Below are positions 10,674-20,350 of a DNA stretch of 64,000 bases, piece by piece (position 1 is the first letter of the stretch; each line of letters starts with the position of its first letter). The translations under genes were made by a program, and so were the position numbers. The notes under the pieces were generated by a model. The model ran no database searches. It was not told the DNA's origin and was given only the letters and a program-made list of their open reading frames with translations. The stretch comes from Haliovirga abyssi (GTDB lineage Bacteria > Fusobacteriota > Fusobacteriia > Fusobacteriales > Haliovirgaceae): contig NZ_AP027059.1 of assembly GCF_030295325.1 (NCBI RefSeq), positions 682,001-746,000 of the forward strand, written 5' to 3'.

Positions 10674-11774
10674 ATGACAGATTTATTAATAGCACCTGAA
10701 AATTATATTTCAGGATATGATATTATAGATGAACTAGGTGCTAAAGTAAAAAAAATAGCAAAAAAAGTTCTTGTATTATCAGATGAAAAAGTGTATAAAA
10801 TAGTTGAAAAAGGATTAAATTCATTAGAAAATTCAGAAATTATATATACAAAAGAATATTTTAATGGAGAATGTTGTTTTACAGAAATAGATAGAATTTC
10901 AAATATATTAAAAGAAAATGGTTATGATGCAATAGTAGGTATTGGCGGTGGTAAAATTTTAGATACTGTAAAGACGGCGGGTTATAAAGCTGGAGTTAAA
11001 ATAATTACTGTTCCAACAATAGCTGCAACTTGTGCGGCGTGGTCCTCGCATTCAGCTATATATACTGATGATGGAATTTCATATGAATATTTTAATATTC
11101 ATAAAAATGCAGATCTGCTGTTTTTAGATAAAAAAATTGTTTTTGAAGCTCCAGTTAGATATATAAAAGCAGGAATATTAGATACATTAGCAAAATGGGT
11201 TGAGACAAAATCATCAACTTTGAATTTAGAAAATAAAAATGTTGCAACTGAAATAGCAATATATTTAGCTAAAAAGACATATAAAGATATGTTCGAATTT
11301 TCAAAAATAGCATTGGAAAATATAGAAAAAAAAGAGTATACTAAAGATATTGATATTGTAATTGAAGATATTATATTTACAGCAGGACTTGTAGGCGGAA
11401 TTGGTGGAGAAGCTTGTAGAGCAGTTGCAGCACATGCTATAAATAATGGTTTTACGATTTATCCCGATACTTATAATAAAAATTTACATGGTGAAGTTGT
11501 AGGATTTGGAAATGTAGTTCAAATGATAATGGACAAAAGAGATAATAAGGAAATAAATGATTTGGTAAAATTATATAAAGAGATAGAAGCTGATGTTAGT
11601 TTAAAAGGTATGGGATTTGAAGATTTAAGTGATATAATGTTGGAAAAAATTGTAAATAAATCTTTATATAAAGGAGATACCATTTGGAATGCACCTTATA
11701 AAGTGGAATTTGAAATGGTAAAAGAGGCTATATTAAAAGCAAATGAAATTATTTTGAAAGGAGAATATAAATGA
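10674..11774 (+). CDS. Glycerol dehydrogenase-like polyol dehydrogenase
   Basis: A 366-aa member of the metal-dependent group III alcohol dehydrogenases (GldA type). An N-terminal dinucleotide-binding domain has the loop GIGGGKILD (GGGK 91-94). The metal ligands are Asp170 (GILDTLAKW), His254 (AAHAINNG) and His272 (NLHGEVVGFG). It would oxidise glycerol or a related polyol with NAD+; the exact substrate cannot be told from sequence. It overlaps the malic enzyme gene by 4 nt (ATGA). The region just upstream (10619-10673) shows no clear promoter boxes. Confidence 0.85.
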   Translation: MTDLLIAPENYISGYDIIDELGAKVKKIAKKVLVLSDEKVYKIVEKGLNSLENSEIIYTKEYFNGECCFTEIDRISNILKENGYDAIVGIGGGKILDTVKTAGYKAGVKIITVPTIAATCAAWSSHSAIYTDDGISYEYFNIHKNADLLFLDKKIVFEAPVRYIKAGILDTLAKWVETKSSTLNLENKNVATEIAIYLAKKTYKDMFEFSKIALENIEKKEYTKDIDIVIEDIIFTAGLVGGIGGEACRAVAAHAINNGFTIYPDTYNKNLHGEVVGFGNVVQMIMDKRDNKEINDLVKLYKEIEADVSLKGMGFEDLSDIMLEKIVNKSLYKGDTIWNAPYKVEFEMVKEAILKANEIILKGEYK

Positions 11775-12931
11775 GTTTGAGAGAAAAAGCATTAAAATTA
11801 CACAGAGAAGGAAGAGGTAAATTAGAGGTAAAAAGTAAATTTAAATTGGAGACAAAAGATGATTTAGCACTTTTATATACACCAGGAGTAGCGGAACCTT
11901 GTAAAGAAATAGCAAAAGATAAAGAAAAAGTATATGAATATACAACAAAAGGGAATACAGTAGCTGTAGTTACTGATGGGACAGCAGTTCTTGGATTAGG
12001 GGATATTGGACCAGAAGCAGCACTACCTGTAATGGAAGGTAAAGCAATTTTATTTAAAGAATTTGCTGATATTGATGCAATACCTATATGTTTGGATTCT
12101 AAAGATGTAGAGGATATTGTAAAAACAGTAAAACTATTATCACCATCTTTTGGAGGAATTAATTTAGAAGATATATCTGCACCAAGATGTTTTGAAATAG
12201 AAGCAAGATTAATAAAAGAATTAGATATTCCTGTATTTCATGATGATCAACATGGGACTGGAATTGTTGTATTAGCTGGGATTTTAAATAGTTTGAAATT
12301 AGTAAAGAAAAAAATAGAAGATGTAAAAATTGTTATTAATGGAGGAGGAGCAGCTGGAACTTCTATTGCAAAGCATATATTAAGTGCAGGAGCTAAAAAT
12401 TTAATTGTATGTGATTTAAATGGAGCTATATCTTCAGATGATGAAAATAGCTTGGTAAAATCTCATCATAGAGATTTAGCAAAGATAACAAATCCAAATA
12501 ATGAAAAAGGAAATTTGAAAGAAATATTAAAAGGGGCAGATGTTTTCGTAGGAGTTTCAAGAGGAAATTTATTAAATGAAGAGATGGTAAAGAGTATGGC
12601 AAAAGGAAGTATAGTTTTTGCAATGGCAAATCCTGTACCAGAAATTATGCCAGATGTTGCTAAAAAAGCAGGAGCTACAGTTGTGGGAAGTGGAAGATCA
12701 GATTTTCCAAATCAAATAAATAATATATTGGCTTTTCCTGGTATTTTTAGAGGTGCTTTAGATGCAAGAGTAGGGGATATAACAGAAGAGATGAAATTAG
12801 CTGCATCATATGCAATAGCTGGAATAATAGAAGAAAATGAGATAACAGAAGAGTATGTAATACCTTCACCATTTGACAGAAGAGTAGCAAATGCAGTGGC
12901 AGAAGCAGTAAAAAAAATAGCTAAAAAATAG
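11771..12931 (+). CDS. Malic enzyme (oxaloacetate-decarboxylating malate dehydrogenase)
   Basis: A 386-aa short prokaryotic malic enzyme that converts malate to pyruvate and CO2 with reduction of NAD(P)+. All expected active-site residues are present: Tyr36 (LLYTPG), Lys91 (MEGKAILFK), metal ligands Glu133 and Asp134 (NLEDIS) and Asp159 (FHDDQHGTG), plus a Rossmann loop INGGGAAGTS. The coenzyme is not decided. Its start overlaps the polyol dehydrogenase stop by 4 nt and the ACT-fused paralogue follows 15 nt later, so the three are probably co-transcribed. Confidence 0.95.
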   Translation: MSLREKALKLHREGRGKLEVKSKFKLETKDDLALLYTPGVAEPCKEIAKDKEKVYEYTTKGNTVAVVTDGTAVLGLGDIGPEAALPVMEGKAILFKEFADIDAIPICLDSKDVEDIVKTVKLLSPSFGGINLEDISAPRCFEIEARLIKELDIPVFHDDQHGTGIVVLAGILNSLKLVKKKIEDVKIVINGGGAAGTSIAKHILSAGAKNLIVCDLNGAISSDDENSLVKSHHRDLAKITNPNNEKGNLKEILKGADVFVGVSRGNLLNEEMVKSMAKGSIVFAMANPVPEIMPDVAKKAGATVVGSGRSDFPNQINNILAFPGIFRGALDARVGDITEEMKLAASYAIAGIIEENEITEEYVIPSPFDRRVANAVAEAVKKIAKK

Positions 12932-12946
12932 TTAGGGGGAATTAAA

Positions 12947-14359
12947 ATGAATTTTGATGATAGAGTAATTAGAATGATTAGAGTGAAAATTTTGAATAAA
13001 CCCGGAACTTTTGGAAAATTAGCAGATGTTATAGGAACTAACGAAGGAAGTATGGGTGATATAAAAGTAATTAGAGTGGGGACAAAATATATAACAAGAG
13101 ATATTAAGATTTATACAAAAACATTAGATAAATTTAATAGTATAATGAAGGAATTAAAAAATATAAAAGGTATAAAACTTATAAAAGATTTTGATGAAAT
13201 TTATCAAGCACATGAAGGTGGATTATTAGAAACAAAAAGTAAAGTAAAAATAGAAACAATATCAGATTTGGAAAAATATTATATACCTGGAATTGTAAAA
13301 GTAGCAAGGACAATAAATAAAGATCATAATAAAAAATTTGAATATACTAATATAGGAAATACAGTTGGAATAATTACAAATGGAACAGCAATATTAAATT
13401 TTAAAAGTTGTAAAGTGGAAGCAGCATATTCTGTAATGGAATCTGCAGGAGCAGTATTAAATGAAATATCAGGTATATCGGCTACACCACTTGTAGTAGA
13501 TACAGAAAATAAAGATGAATTTATATCAACCATAAAAAATATTTATAAAAATTTTGGGATGATAATATTAGAAGATATATCTTCACCAAGTAGTTTGGGA
13601 ATAGAAAGAGAATTACAAGGATTAGAGATTCCAATAATAGATACAAATAAATATGGAAATGCAATAGTTGTGTTGGCAGCTCTTATAAATATATCAAAAA
13701 GAGTTGGAATTAATTTGAAAAAAAGCAAAGTTGGATTATTAGGTTTTGGAAGTAAAGCTTGCGGAATTAATGAAATTTTAAAGGATTATGGTGTCGAAAA
13801 AATAATTGGATTTGATATTAGAGAAGAGGCTATAGCAAGAATGGAAGATGGAAATATAGAAAAGAAAGAAAATATAAATAATTTAATGGAAGAATCCGAT
13901 ATTATAATAGGGACATCAAGAGTAGAGGGGCTTATAAAATTTGGAATGGTACAAAAAGATCAAATAATAATATCATTATCAAAACCAGAACCGGAAATAA
14001 AAGCAGCAATAGCATTAAAAGCAGGAGCTAAATATGCTGTAGATGGTAGAATCGTAAATCCATTATTAGTAATTCCTGGATTAATAAAAGGAGCATTAGA
14101 GGCAAAAGCAAGTGAAGTAACATTAAATATGATGATAAATGCTGCTGAAACATTAGCCGAATTAAGCAAAGAAGGAGAAATATTACCTAATGTATTTGAT
14201 AAAGGATTACATAAAAAAGTATCTGAGAATGTAAAGAAAATAGCAATAGAAGATGGTGTAGCTCATCTATTTGAACAAGAAATAGAAGAGGATATAACAG
14301 AACCAGAAGATGAAATATTTAATAAAATAAAAGGAATAAATGAATGGATGTCAAATTGA
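12947..14359 (+). CDS. ACT-domain malic enzyme paralogue, probably catalytically inactive
   Basis: A 470-aa protein. Residues about 8-85 resemble an ACT ligand-binding domain (MIRVKILNKPGTFGKLADVI). Residues about 100-430 align throughout with the malic enzyme encoded just upstream. Tyr112, Glu209 and Asp210 are kept, but the catalytic lysine is Ala167 (VMESAGAV for VMEGKAIL) and the metal ligand Asp is Asn234 (IDTNKYGNA for FHDDQHGTG). The Rossmann loop survives as GFGSKACG. Loss of both Lys and Asp argues against malate decarboxylation; a regulatory partner or sensor is an inference. GGGGG-type ribosome site before the ATG. Confidence 0.82.
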   Translation: MNFDDRVIRMIRVKILNKPGTFGKLADVIGTNEGSMGDIKVIRVGTKYITRDIKIYTKTLDKFNSIMKELKNIKGIKLIKDFDEIYQAHEGGLLETKSKVKIETISDLEKYYIPGIVKVARTINKDHNKKFEYTNIGNTVGIITNGTAILNFKSCKVEAAYSVMESAGAVLNEISGISATPLVVDTENKDEFISTIKNIYKNFGMIILEDISSPSSLGIERELQGLEIPIIDTNKYGNAIVVLAALINISKRVGINLKKSKVGLLGFGSKACGINEILKDYGVEKIIGFDIREEAIARMEDGNIEKKENINNLMEESDIIIGTSRVEGLIKFGMVQKDQIIISLSKPEPEIKAAIALKAGAKYAVDGRIVNPLLVIPGLIKGALEAKASEVTLNMMINAAETLAELSKEGEILPNVFDKGLHKKVSENVKKIAIEDGVAHLFEQEIEEDITEPEDEIFNKIKGINEWMSN

Positions 14360-16575
14360 TGGAAATAGTGGCTCCAGCAGGGAGTCCTTCTAGTTTGAAA
14401 GCAGCAATAAAAGCTGGAGCAGATGCGGTATATTTAGGAATAAAAGGATTTGGAGCAAGAAGAAATGCAGTTAATTTTGGAGTAGATGAAATAGTAGAAT
14501 ATATAGATTATGCACATTTAAGAGGTGTAAAAATATACTTGACATTAAATAGTATTATGAGTGATAATGAAATAGAGAGTATTTACAGAAATGTAAAAAA
14601 ATTATATTTGGCTGGGATAGATGCTATTATTGTTCAAGATTTTGGAGTATTTAAATTTTTAAAAGAAAATTTTAAAAATTTAAATTTACATGCAAGTACA
14701 CAAATGACAATTACAAACAATTTAGAAGCTAAATTCCTAAAAGAAAATGGGTTTGATAGAGCTGTTTTGGCAAGAGAACTTAGTTTTGAAGAGATAAAAA
14801 AAATACAAAATAGTAGTAAAATAGATTTAGAAATATTTGTATCAGGAGCTTTATGTATTTCATATTCTGGGAAATGTTATATGAGTAGTTTTATTGGTGG
14901 ACGAAGTGGAAATAGAGGAATGTGTGCACAGCCATGTAGAAAACTATATAATAAAGATGGAGAAGAAAAATATTTTCTCAGTCCAAAAGATCAATTATTG
15001 GGAAAAGAAGAGATAAATCTATTGAAAAGTATAAATATATCTTCTATAAAAATAGAAGGTAGAATGAAAAATGAAAAATATGTATATGAAATTGTTAAAT
15101 ATTATAGAAAATTAGTAGATGAAAGTTATTCGGATGATATTGGAAATAAAAATATATTGAAGATATTTAATAGAGGCTATAGTAAAGGATATTTTTATGG
15201 TGTAGATAAAGAAAATATATTAAATAGAGAAAATTCTGCAGATTTTGGATATGAAATTGGTAAAATATTCGAAAATAATAGAATAGAAATAAAAGATAAG
15301 ATAAAACTAGGTGATGGAATAACTTTTGTGGATAAAGATAATAAAGTTATAGAAGGAAGATATGTTAATAAAATATTTTTAGAAAATAATAGAGAAGTAA
15401 AAGAAGCGGAAAAAACAATTATAAAATTAAATAAAATTCCTGAAGGAAGTAAATATATTTTTAAGACTTACGATAAAGAATTAGATGATAATATAGAAAA
15501 AGATTTGAAAAATATAACAAAGAGAATAAATATATATGCAGAAATAATTATAGAAAAAGGTAAAAAGTTAAGTTTAAAATTTATTTATAAAAATAGAGGG
15601 AAAGAGATAAAAAGCGAAGTTTTGGGGGAAGTAATAACTGAAAAGGCTAAAAAAAGCATAGATAAAAAAATTATATTAGAAAAAATATCTGAATTAGGAG
15701 AAACAACATTTAAAATTAACAATAGTAGAATAAAATATGATGGGGAATCATTTGTAAGTTTTAAAGAATTGAAAAATTTGAAAAGAGAATGTGCTGAGAA
15801 ATTAGAAAAAAATATAATTGATTTTTATAAAAGAAAAGATGATTATGAGGATATAAAAAAAATATCTGAAGAGGATAATTTAAAAAATAAATCAGATAAA
15901 TCAGAAGAGTTAGTAATATCTGCAACTGTTTTTAATGAAAATCAAGAAAATTTTTTAAGAAAATTAGGAATAGAAAAAATTTATAAAAAAGGATATTCTA
16001 TTATAAATGAAGATGAATTAACTAAAATTAATTTTGAAGAAAAAAATAAAATCGAAGATGAAGATGATATTAAATTATCTAAAAATATAACACAATTAGT
16101 TATTAATAAGGATAAATTAACAGTTGATTATAGTATGAATATATTTAATTCATATGCTCTAAGATTTTATGAAAATTTAGGGAATATAGATACAATATTT
16201 TTATCGCAAGAGATGTCAGAAAAACAGATAATGAATTTAAAAAAAGGAAAAAATAGATTAGGAATTGTAGTATATGGTTGCCCAAAAGTTATGGAGGTTA
16301 GAGTTCCTTTATTTGAGGAAAAAGTATCTGAATTAACAAATGAATTTAAAGATAAATATTTTGTAAAAATAAATGATTTGGGACATAGCGAATTATACTT
16401 AAAAAAACCATTAAATTTAATAAGGCAAATAGACGATTTGGAAAGTTATGGAATTAATGAAGTTAGATTAGATTTTACTTTTGAAGATGAATTTGAGATT
16501 AGCAGAATTATTAAAAACTTAAAAGATAGAACAGGGGAATATATTCCATATAACTATGAAAAAGGAGTTTTTTAA
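14344..16575 (+). CDS. U32 family protein, RlhA-like 23S rRNA hydroxylation factor
   Basis: A 743-aa U32 protein. The N-terminal barrel begins EIVAPAGSPSSLKAAIKAGA. The cysteine motif of the family is complete, with Cys171, Cys178, Cys194 and Cys198 (GALCISYSGKC, then GMCAQPC), a predicted iron-sulfur site. The long C-terminal part, including a DUF3656-like insert, matches the large RlhA (YdcP) branch, which makes 5-hydroxycytidine in 23S rRNA in E. coli. AAAGGA 8 nt before the ATG at 14344 supports this start, but an ATG at 14359 overlapping the previous stop (TGATG) is equally usual. Function by family only. Confidence 0.85.
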   Translation: MDVKLMEIVAPAGSPSSLKAAIKAGADAVYLGIKGFGARRNAVNFGVDEIVEYIDYAHLRGVKIYLTLNSIMSDNEIESIYRNVKKLYLAGIDAIIVQDFGVFKFLKENFKNLNLHASTQMTITNNLEAKFLKENGFDRAVLARELSFEEIKKIQNSSKIDLEIFVSGALCISYSGKCYMSSFIGGRSGNRGMCAQPCRKLYNKDGEEKYFLSPKDQLLGKEEINLLKSINISSIKIEGRMKNEKYVYEIVKYYRKLVDESYSDDIGNKNILKIFNRGYSKGYFYGVDKENILNRENSADFGYEIGKIFENNRIEIKDKIKLGDGITFVDKDNKVIEGRYVNKIFLENNREVKEAEKTIIKLNKIPEGSKYIFKTYDKELDDNIEKDLKNITKRINIYAEIIIEKGKKLSLKFIYKNRGKEIKSEVLGEVITEKAKKSIDKKIILEKISELGETTFKINNSRIKYDGESFVSFKELKNLKRECAEKLEKNIIDFYKRKDDYEDIKKISEEDNLKNKSDKSEELVISATVFNENQENFLRKLGIEKIYKKGYSIINEDELTKINFEEKNKIEDEDDIKLSKNITQLVINKDKLTVDYSMNIFNSYALRFYENLGNIDTIFLSQEMSEKQIMNLKKGKNRLGIVVYGCPKVMEVRVPLFEEKVSELTNEFKDKYFVKINDLGHSELYLKKPLNLIRQIDDLESYGINEVRLDFTFEDEFEISRIIKNLKDRTGEYIPYNYEKGVF

Positions 16576-16577
16576 TT

Positions 16578-17054
16578 ATGAGTGGAAAAGTTATGAATGA
16601 TAATACAATAAAATTATTGGCAACTTGGTTTAAATTAGGAGATATAAAAAAAGCTCCAGGAACATTTGGAACTTTAGGGGCAATACCTTTAGGGATATTA
16701 ATTGGATTAATACCAAGTAATAATTTAAAATTTTTAATTATTATGGGATTTCTATTTTTTTCTATATATATATCAGATAAAGCAGAAGCTATATATAAAG
16801 AAAAAGATTGCCAAAATATAGTTATAGATGAGGTTTTAGGATATATTGTAACAATAGGATTTTTACCAATAAATTTTATTACTGTAATAGGAGCATTTAT
16901 ATTGTTTAGAATATTCGATATAACTAAAATATATCCAATAAACAAATTACAAGATTTAAAAGGTGGGATAGGTGTTGTGTCTGATGATTTCGCAGCTGGA
17001 TTAATAGCTAATGGTATATTATGGATTATTAGTTTAATCATTTTTAGAGGGTGA
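16578..17054 (+). CDS. pgpA: Phosphatidylglycerophosphatase A
   Basis: A 158-aa integral membrane phosphatase of the PgpA family, making phosphatidylglycerol from phosphatidylglycerophosphate. Typical segments are LATWFKLGDIKKAPGTFGTL at the start, IVIDEVLGYIV in the middle (acidic residues of the metal site) and GGIGVVSDDFAAGLIAN near the end. It starts 2 nt after the U32 gene with AAAGGAG placed inside that gene's end. Confidence 0.93.
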   Translation: MSGKVMNDNTIKLLATWFKLGDIKKAPGTFGTLGAIPLGILIGLIPSNNLKFLIIMGFLFFSIYISDKAEAIYKEKDCQNIVIDEVLGYIVTIGFLPINFITVIGAFILFRIFDITKIYPINKLQDLKGGIGVVSDDFAAGLIANGILWIISLIIFRG

Positions 17055-17058
17055 GAAT

Positions 17059-18651
17059 ATGGGAATAGAATATGATTTGAAAAAAGCTTATGAGGATGTC
17101 ATAACTGTATTTTATGATATTTCAAAAGATATGAATTCCACTTTTGATAAAGGTGAAATAATTGATATCTCTTTTTCTCTGCTAAAAAAAGTTGTTAATT
17201 ATGATGCAATATCTTTATTTAAATATTCTAAAGATAAAGATATGTATTTGGTAGAAAAAGCTCAAGGGTATAATTCAACTTTAAAATCTAGTTTATTTAA
17301 TATAGTGAATGATGGATTGATAAAATGGGCTGCAAAATTAGGAAAGCCTTTTGTAAATATAGAAAAAGTAGGAGAAATAAAAACTACAATTATTGTACCT
17401 CTAATATCAAAAGATGAATTAATGGGTGCAATTATATTACATACAAAAGAAGATGAAAATTATTTTGATCAAAATAGATTAAAAATATTAACTATATTAT
17501 CAAGTCAGTTATCAATAAGTTTTGAAAATCTGAATTTATATGAAAATTTGGAAAAAAGAAACGGAAAATTAAAAGCATTAAAAAATTATATGGATAATAT
17601 AATAAAAAGTATGATAAATGGGATAATTGTTATAGATAATGAAAACAAAATAAGAGTTTTTAATAATATGGCAGAACAACTTTTAAAAAAAAGAAAAAGA
17701 AAAGTTATGTATAAATCAATAATAGATACAGATTTAAACAAAAAATTTATAAACGAAATGGTTAGATTAAAAGTTTTAACTGAAAAAGGGAAAAAAGTAA
17801 ATGAAGTTGAATTTGAATATGAAATAGATGAAGATACAACATATCCTTTAGGAATTAGTACAACATTATTGAAAGAAGAAAATAAAATATTAGGAATAAT
17901 TTTTAGCTTAAGAGATTTAAGAGAAAGTAAAGAGCTACAAGAATTAAGAAGAGTAGATAAATTAAAAGATGAATTTTTATCAATGGTTTCTCATGAATTA
18001 AGAACTCCTCTTACTTCAATAAAAGCATATACAGAGACACTAATGTTTATGGTTGAAGATAATGATCCTGAAACTCAATTAGAATTTTTAACTATAATTA
18101 ATGAAGAAAGTGAAAGATTAACTAGATTGATAAATGATGTATTAGATTTATCTAAAATAGAAGCTGGAAAAATGAGTTTTATATTAAAAGCAGAAGATAT
18201 TGGTGCTATAATTAGAAGGATTGTAAAAAATATGACAGGTTTTGCAGAAACTAAAAATATTGAATTAATAGAGAATATTAAAGAAAATTTACCCGAAGTT
18301 ATGATAGATAAAGATAGAGTTATGCAGGTTTTGACAAATTTAATAAATAATGCAGTAAAATTTACACCAGAAAACGGGAAAATTTTTGTAAATGCAGATT
18401 TTGAAAATGATAAATTTTTAAGAATATCAGTAAAAGATACAGGGATAGGAATAAAAGAGGAAGATAAAGGAAAAGTATTTGAGAAGTTTAAACAAGTTGA
18501 TGATATATTGGTAAGAGAAGCTGGTGGAACAGGATTAGGATTGCCTATTTGTAAAAATATAATAGAATATTTTGGAGGAAAAATTTGGGTTGATTCAGTT
18601 CATGGAGAAGGTTCAACATTTCAGTTTACATTGCCAATTGTAGAAGTTTAA
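17059..18651 (+). CDS. Soluble sensor histidine kinase (GAF-PAS-HisKA-HATPase)
   Basis: A 530-aa kinase without membrane segments, so it senses an internal signal. Order: GAF-like domain (about 15-165), short coiled coil, PAS-like domain (about 180-290), HisKA with the phosphoacceptor His312 (SMVSHELRTPLTSIKAY), and HATPase_c with N box (LTNLINNAVKFTPENG), G1 (VKDTGIGI) and G2 (GGTGLGLPIC). The single-domain response regulator 58 nt downstream is the likely partner. It begins 4 nt after pgpA. Confidence 0.92.
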   Translation: MGIEYDLKKAYEDVITVFYDISKDMNSTFDKGEIIDISFSLLKKVVNYDAISLFKYSKDKDMYLVEKAQGYNSTLKSSLFNIVNDGLIKWAAKLGKPFVNIEKVGEIKTTIIVPLISKDELMGAIILHTKEDENYFDQNRLKILTILSSQLSISFENLNLYENLEKRNGKLKALKNYMDNIIKSMINGIIVIDNENKIRVFNNMAEQLLKKRKRKVMYKSIIDTDLNKKFINEMVRLKVLTEKGKKVNEVEFEYEIDEDTTYPLGISTTLLKEENKILGIIFSLRDLRESKELQELRRVDKLKDEFLSMVSHELRTPLTSIKAYTETLMFMVEDNDPETQLEFLTIINEESERLTRLINDVLDLSKIEAGKMSFILKAEDIGAIIRRIVKNMTGFAETKNIELIENIKENLPEVMIDKDRVMQVLTNLINNAVKFTPENGKIFVNADFENDKFLRISVKDTGIGIKEEDKGKVFEKFKQVDDILVREAGGTGLGLPICKNIIEYFGGKIWVDSVHGEGSTFQFTLPIVEV

Positions 18652-18662
18652 AATTATTTTTA

Positions 18663-18679
18663 GGAACGTTTAAGAAATA
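18663..18679. repeat. Solo left end of the palindromic repeat family
   Basis: GGAACGTTTAAGAAATA resembles the left arm of the element at 138-188. No right arm follows. It sits between the kinase and the response regulator. Confidence 0.5.
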
Positions 18680-18709
18680 GAAAAGATGTTGCATAAGGAG
18701 GCAGTAAAA

Positions 18710-19081
18710 ATGGGAAAAAAAGTACTTGTTGTAGATGATGAGGTACATATAGTTCAAATAGTAAAGTTTAATTTGGAAAAAAGAGGCGGATACACTGTAG
18801 TTACGGCTAAAAATGGAGCTGAAGGTTTAAAAGTTGCAAAAGAACAAAATCCAGATATGATTCTTTCTGATGTAATGATGCCTAAAATGTCAGGATTTGA
18901 ATTTTGTAAAGCTGTAAAAAGTGATGAAGAATTAAAAGATATACCATTTATAATATTAACTGCAAAAGGACAAGAAGCGGATATAAAAGATGGAGAAACT
19001 TCAGGGGCAGATGATTACATAACAAAACCATTTAGTCCAAAATCTTTACTTACCAAAGTTGCAGAAATTTTAGGAGAGTGA
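18710..19081 (+). CDS. Single-domain response regulator
   Basis: A 123-aa receiver domain with no output domain. Asp9 and Asp10, phosphoacceptor Asp54 (ILSDVMMPKMSG), Thr84 and Lys106 (ITKPFSP) are all present. An upstream ATG at 18686 precedes the Shine-Dalgarno sequence AAGGAGG (18695-18701), so the ATG at 18710 is used. It probably receives phosphate from the kinase upstream and acts by binding a partner; the two CheX-like phosphatases at 39.4-40.4 kb could act on such a protein, but this is inference. Confidence 0.9.
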   Translation: MGKKVLVVDDEVHIVQIVKFNLEKRGGYTVVTAKNGAEGLKVAKEQNPDMILSDVMMPKMSGFEFCKAVKSDEELKDIPFIILTAKGQEADIKDGETSGADDYITKPFSPKSLLTKVAEILGE

Positions 19082-19084
19082 AAA

Positions 19085-20275
19085 ATGAAGTGTTATATTA
19101 TTTTAGTTGGGACAGAACTTTTAAATGGAATGATGGTAGATACAAATAGTATATATATGGCAGAAAATCTTAATAGATATGGAGTTGAAATAGTAGGAAA
19201 ATCAGTTGTAGGGGATAAAATTAAAGATATAGAAAAAACAATAAAATATGGAAAAGAAATTTCTGATTTTGTAGTAATATCAGGAGGATTAGGGCCTACA
19301 ATTGATGATTTAACTAGAGATGCTGTAGCAAAATTTTTGGATAAACCATTAACATTATATAAAGAAGAATTTGAAAAAATAAAAGAGAAATTTAAAAGAG
19401 TAAATATAAAAATGGCAGAAAATAATATAAGGCAGGCAAAATTTCCAGAAGGAGCTATAATAATAGACAATAAAAGTGGTGCTGCTCCTGCATTTTTAAT
19501 AGATGATATAGCGGTATTTCCAGGAGTTCCAAGTGAAGTAAAGGAAACTTTTCCAAAATTTTTGAATATGTATTTTAAAGATAAAGAAAAAAAAGAGATG
19601 TATATAAAAGATATATTAGTTTGGGGATTGCCTGAATCAGAATTAGAAGAAAAAATTTATGATATTATTTTAAATGAAAAGGGTATTTTTGTAGAGTTTT
19701 TAGTTAAAAATTATGGAATTATAATAAGATTTTTAGCAGAAAAAAATAAAAAAGAAGAAATAGATATATTAAAAGAAAAAATATATAGTAGAATCGGAAA
19801 ATATATCTTTGGAGAAGATGAAGATAGAATAGAGAGGTTAGTATTAAAAGGGTTAGAAAATAATAACTATACGATTTCTACTGCTGAGTCATGTACAGGC
19901 GGAATGGTAGCTACAAAATTAATAGGATTATCTGGTATTTCCAAATATTACAAAGAGGGTTTAATCACATATAGCAATGAATCTAAGATATATAGATTAG
20001 GAGTAGAAGAAGAAATAATTGTAAAATATGGTGCAGTAAGTGAGCAAACAGTAAATGAAATGTTAGATGGATTAAAAACAGATGTGAAAATTGCAATTTC
20101 TGGAATAGCAGGGCCTACAGGTGGGACAAAAGAAAAACCAGTTGGGACAGTATATATAGGTATCGAAGTTGCAGGTGAAAAAGAGATTAAAAAATATCTT
20201 TTTAGAGGCGATAGAGAAGTAGTTAGAGAAAGAGCCGCTTTGACCGCACTTAATATGGTGAGGGAAAAATTATAA
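19085..20275 (+). CDS. cinA: CinA-family protein, NMN amidohydrolase
   Basis: A 396-aa full-length CinA. The N-terminal molybdopterin-binding-like domain has VGTELLNGMMVDTNS and VVISGGLGPTIDDLTRD (pyrophosphatase part). The C-terminal PncC domain has STAESCTGGMVATKL near residue 265 and GIAGPTGGTKEKPVGTVYIG. It recycles nicotinamide mononucleotide in the pyridine nucleotide cycle. It begins 3 nt after the response regulator and ends at a strong terminator. Confidence 0.94.
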   Translation: MKCYIILVGTELLNGMMVDTNSIYMAENLNRYGVEIVGKSVVGDKIKDIEKTIKYGKEISDFVVISGGLGPTIDDLTRDAVAKFLDKPLTLYKEEFEKIKEKFKRVNIKMAENNIRQAKFPEGAIIIDNKSGAAPAFLIDDIAVFPGVPSEVKETFPKFLNMYFKDKEKKEMYIKDILVWGLPESELEEKIYDIILNEKGIFVEFLVKNYGIIIRFLAEKNKKEEIDILKEKIYSRIGKYIFGEDEDRIERLVLKGLENNNYTISTAESCTGGMVATKLIGLSGISKYYKEGLITYSNESKIYRLGVEEEIIVKYGAVSEQTVNEMLDGLKTDVKIAISGIAGPTGGTKEKPVGTVYIGIEVAGEKEIKKYLFRGDREVVRERAALTALNMVREKL

Positions 20276-20281
20276 ACAAAT

Positions 20282-20324
20282 ACAAAACACAGAGCGTATA
20301 AATAATAGAGGCTCTGTGTTTTGT
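20282..20324 (+). terminator. Rho-independent terminator after cinA
   Basis: ACAAAACACAGAGC and GCTCTGTGTTTTGT form a 14-bp stem around a 15-nt loop, 6 nt after the cinA stop. The T-rich side sits in the right arm. It overlaps a spurious TTG start upstream of the ASCH gene. Confidence 0.88.
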
Positions 20325-20350
20325 TTAATATAAAATTATTGGAGGAATAT

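Noticed and set aside
16511-17041. 176-residue minus-strand frame over pgpA
   Set aside because: Lies exactly opposite pgpA, which has clear family motifs and operon context; AT-rich genes often leave long antisense frames open.
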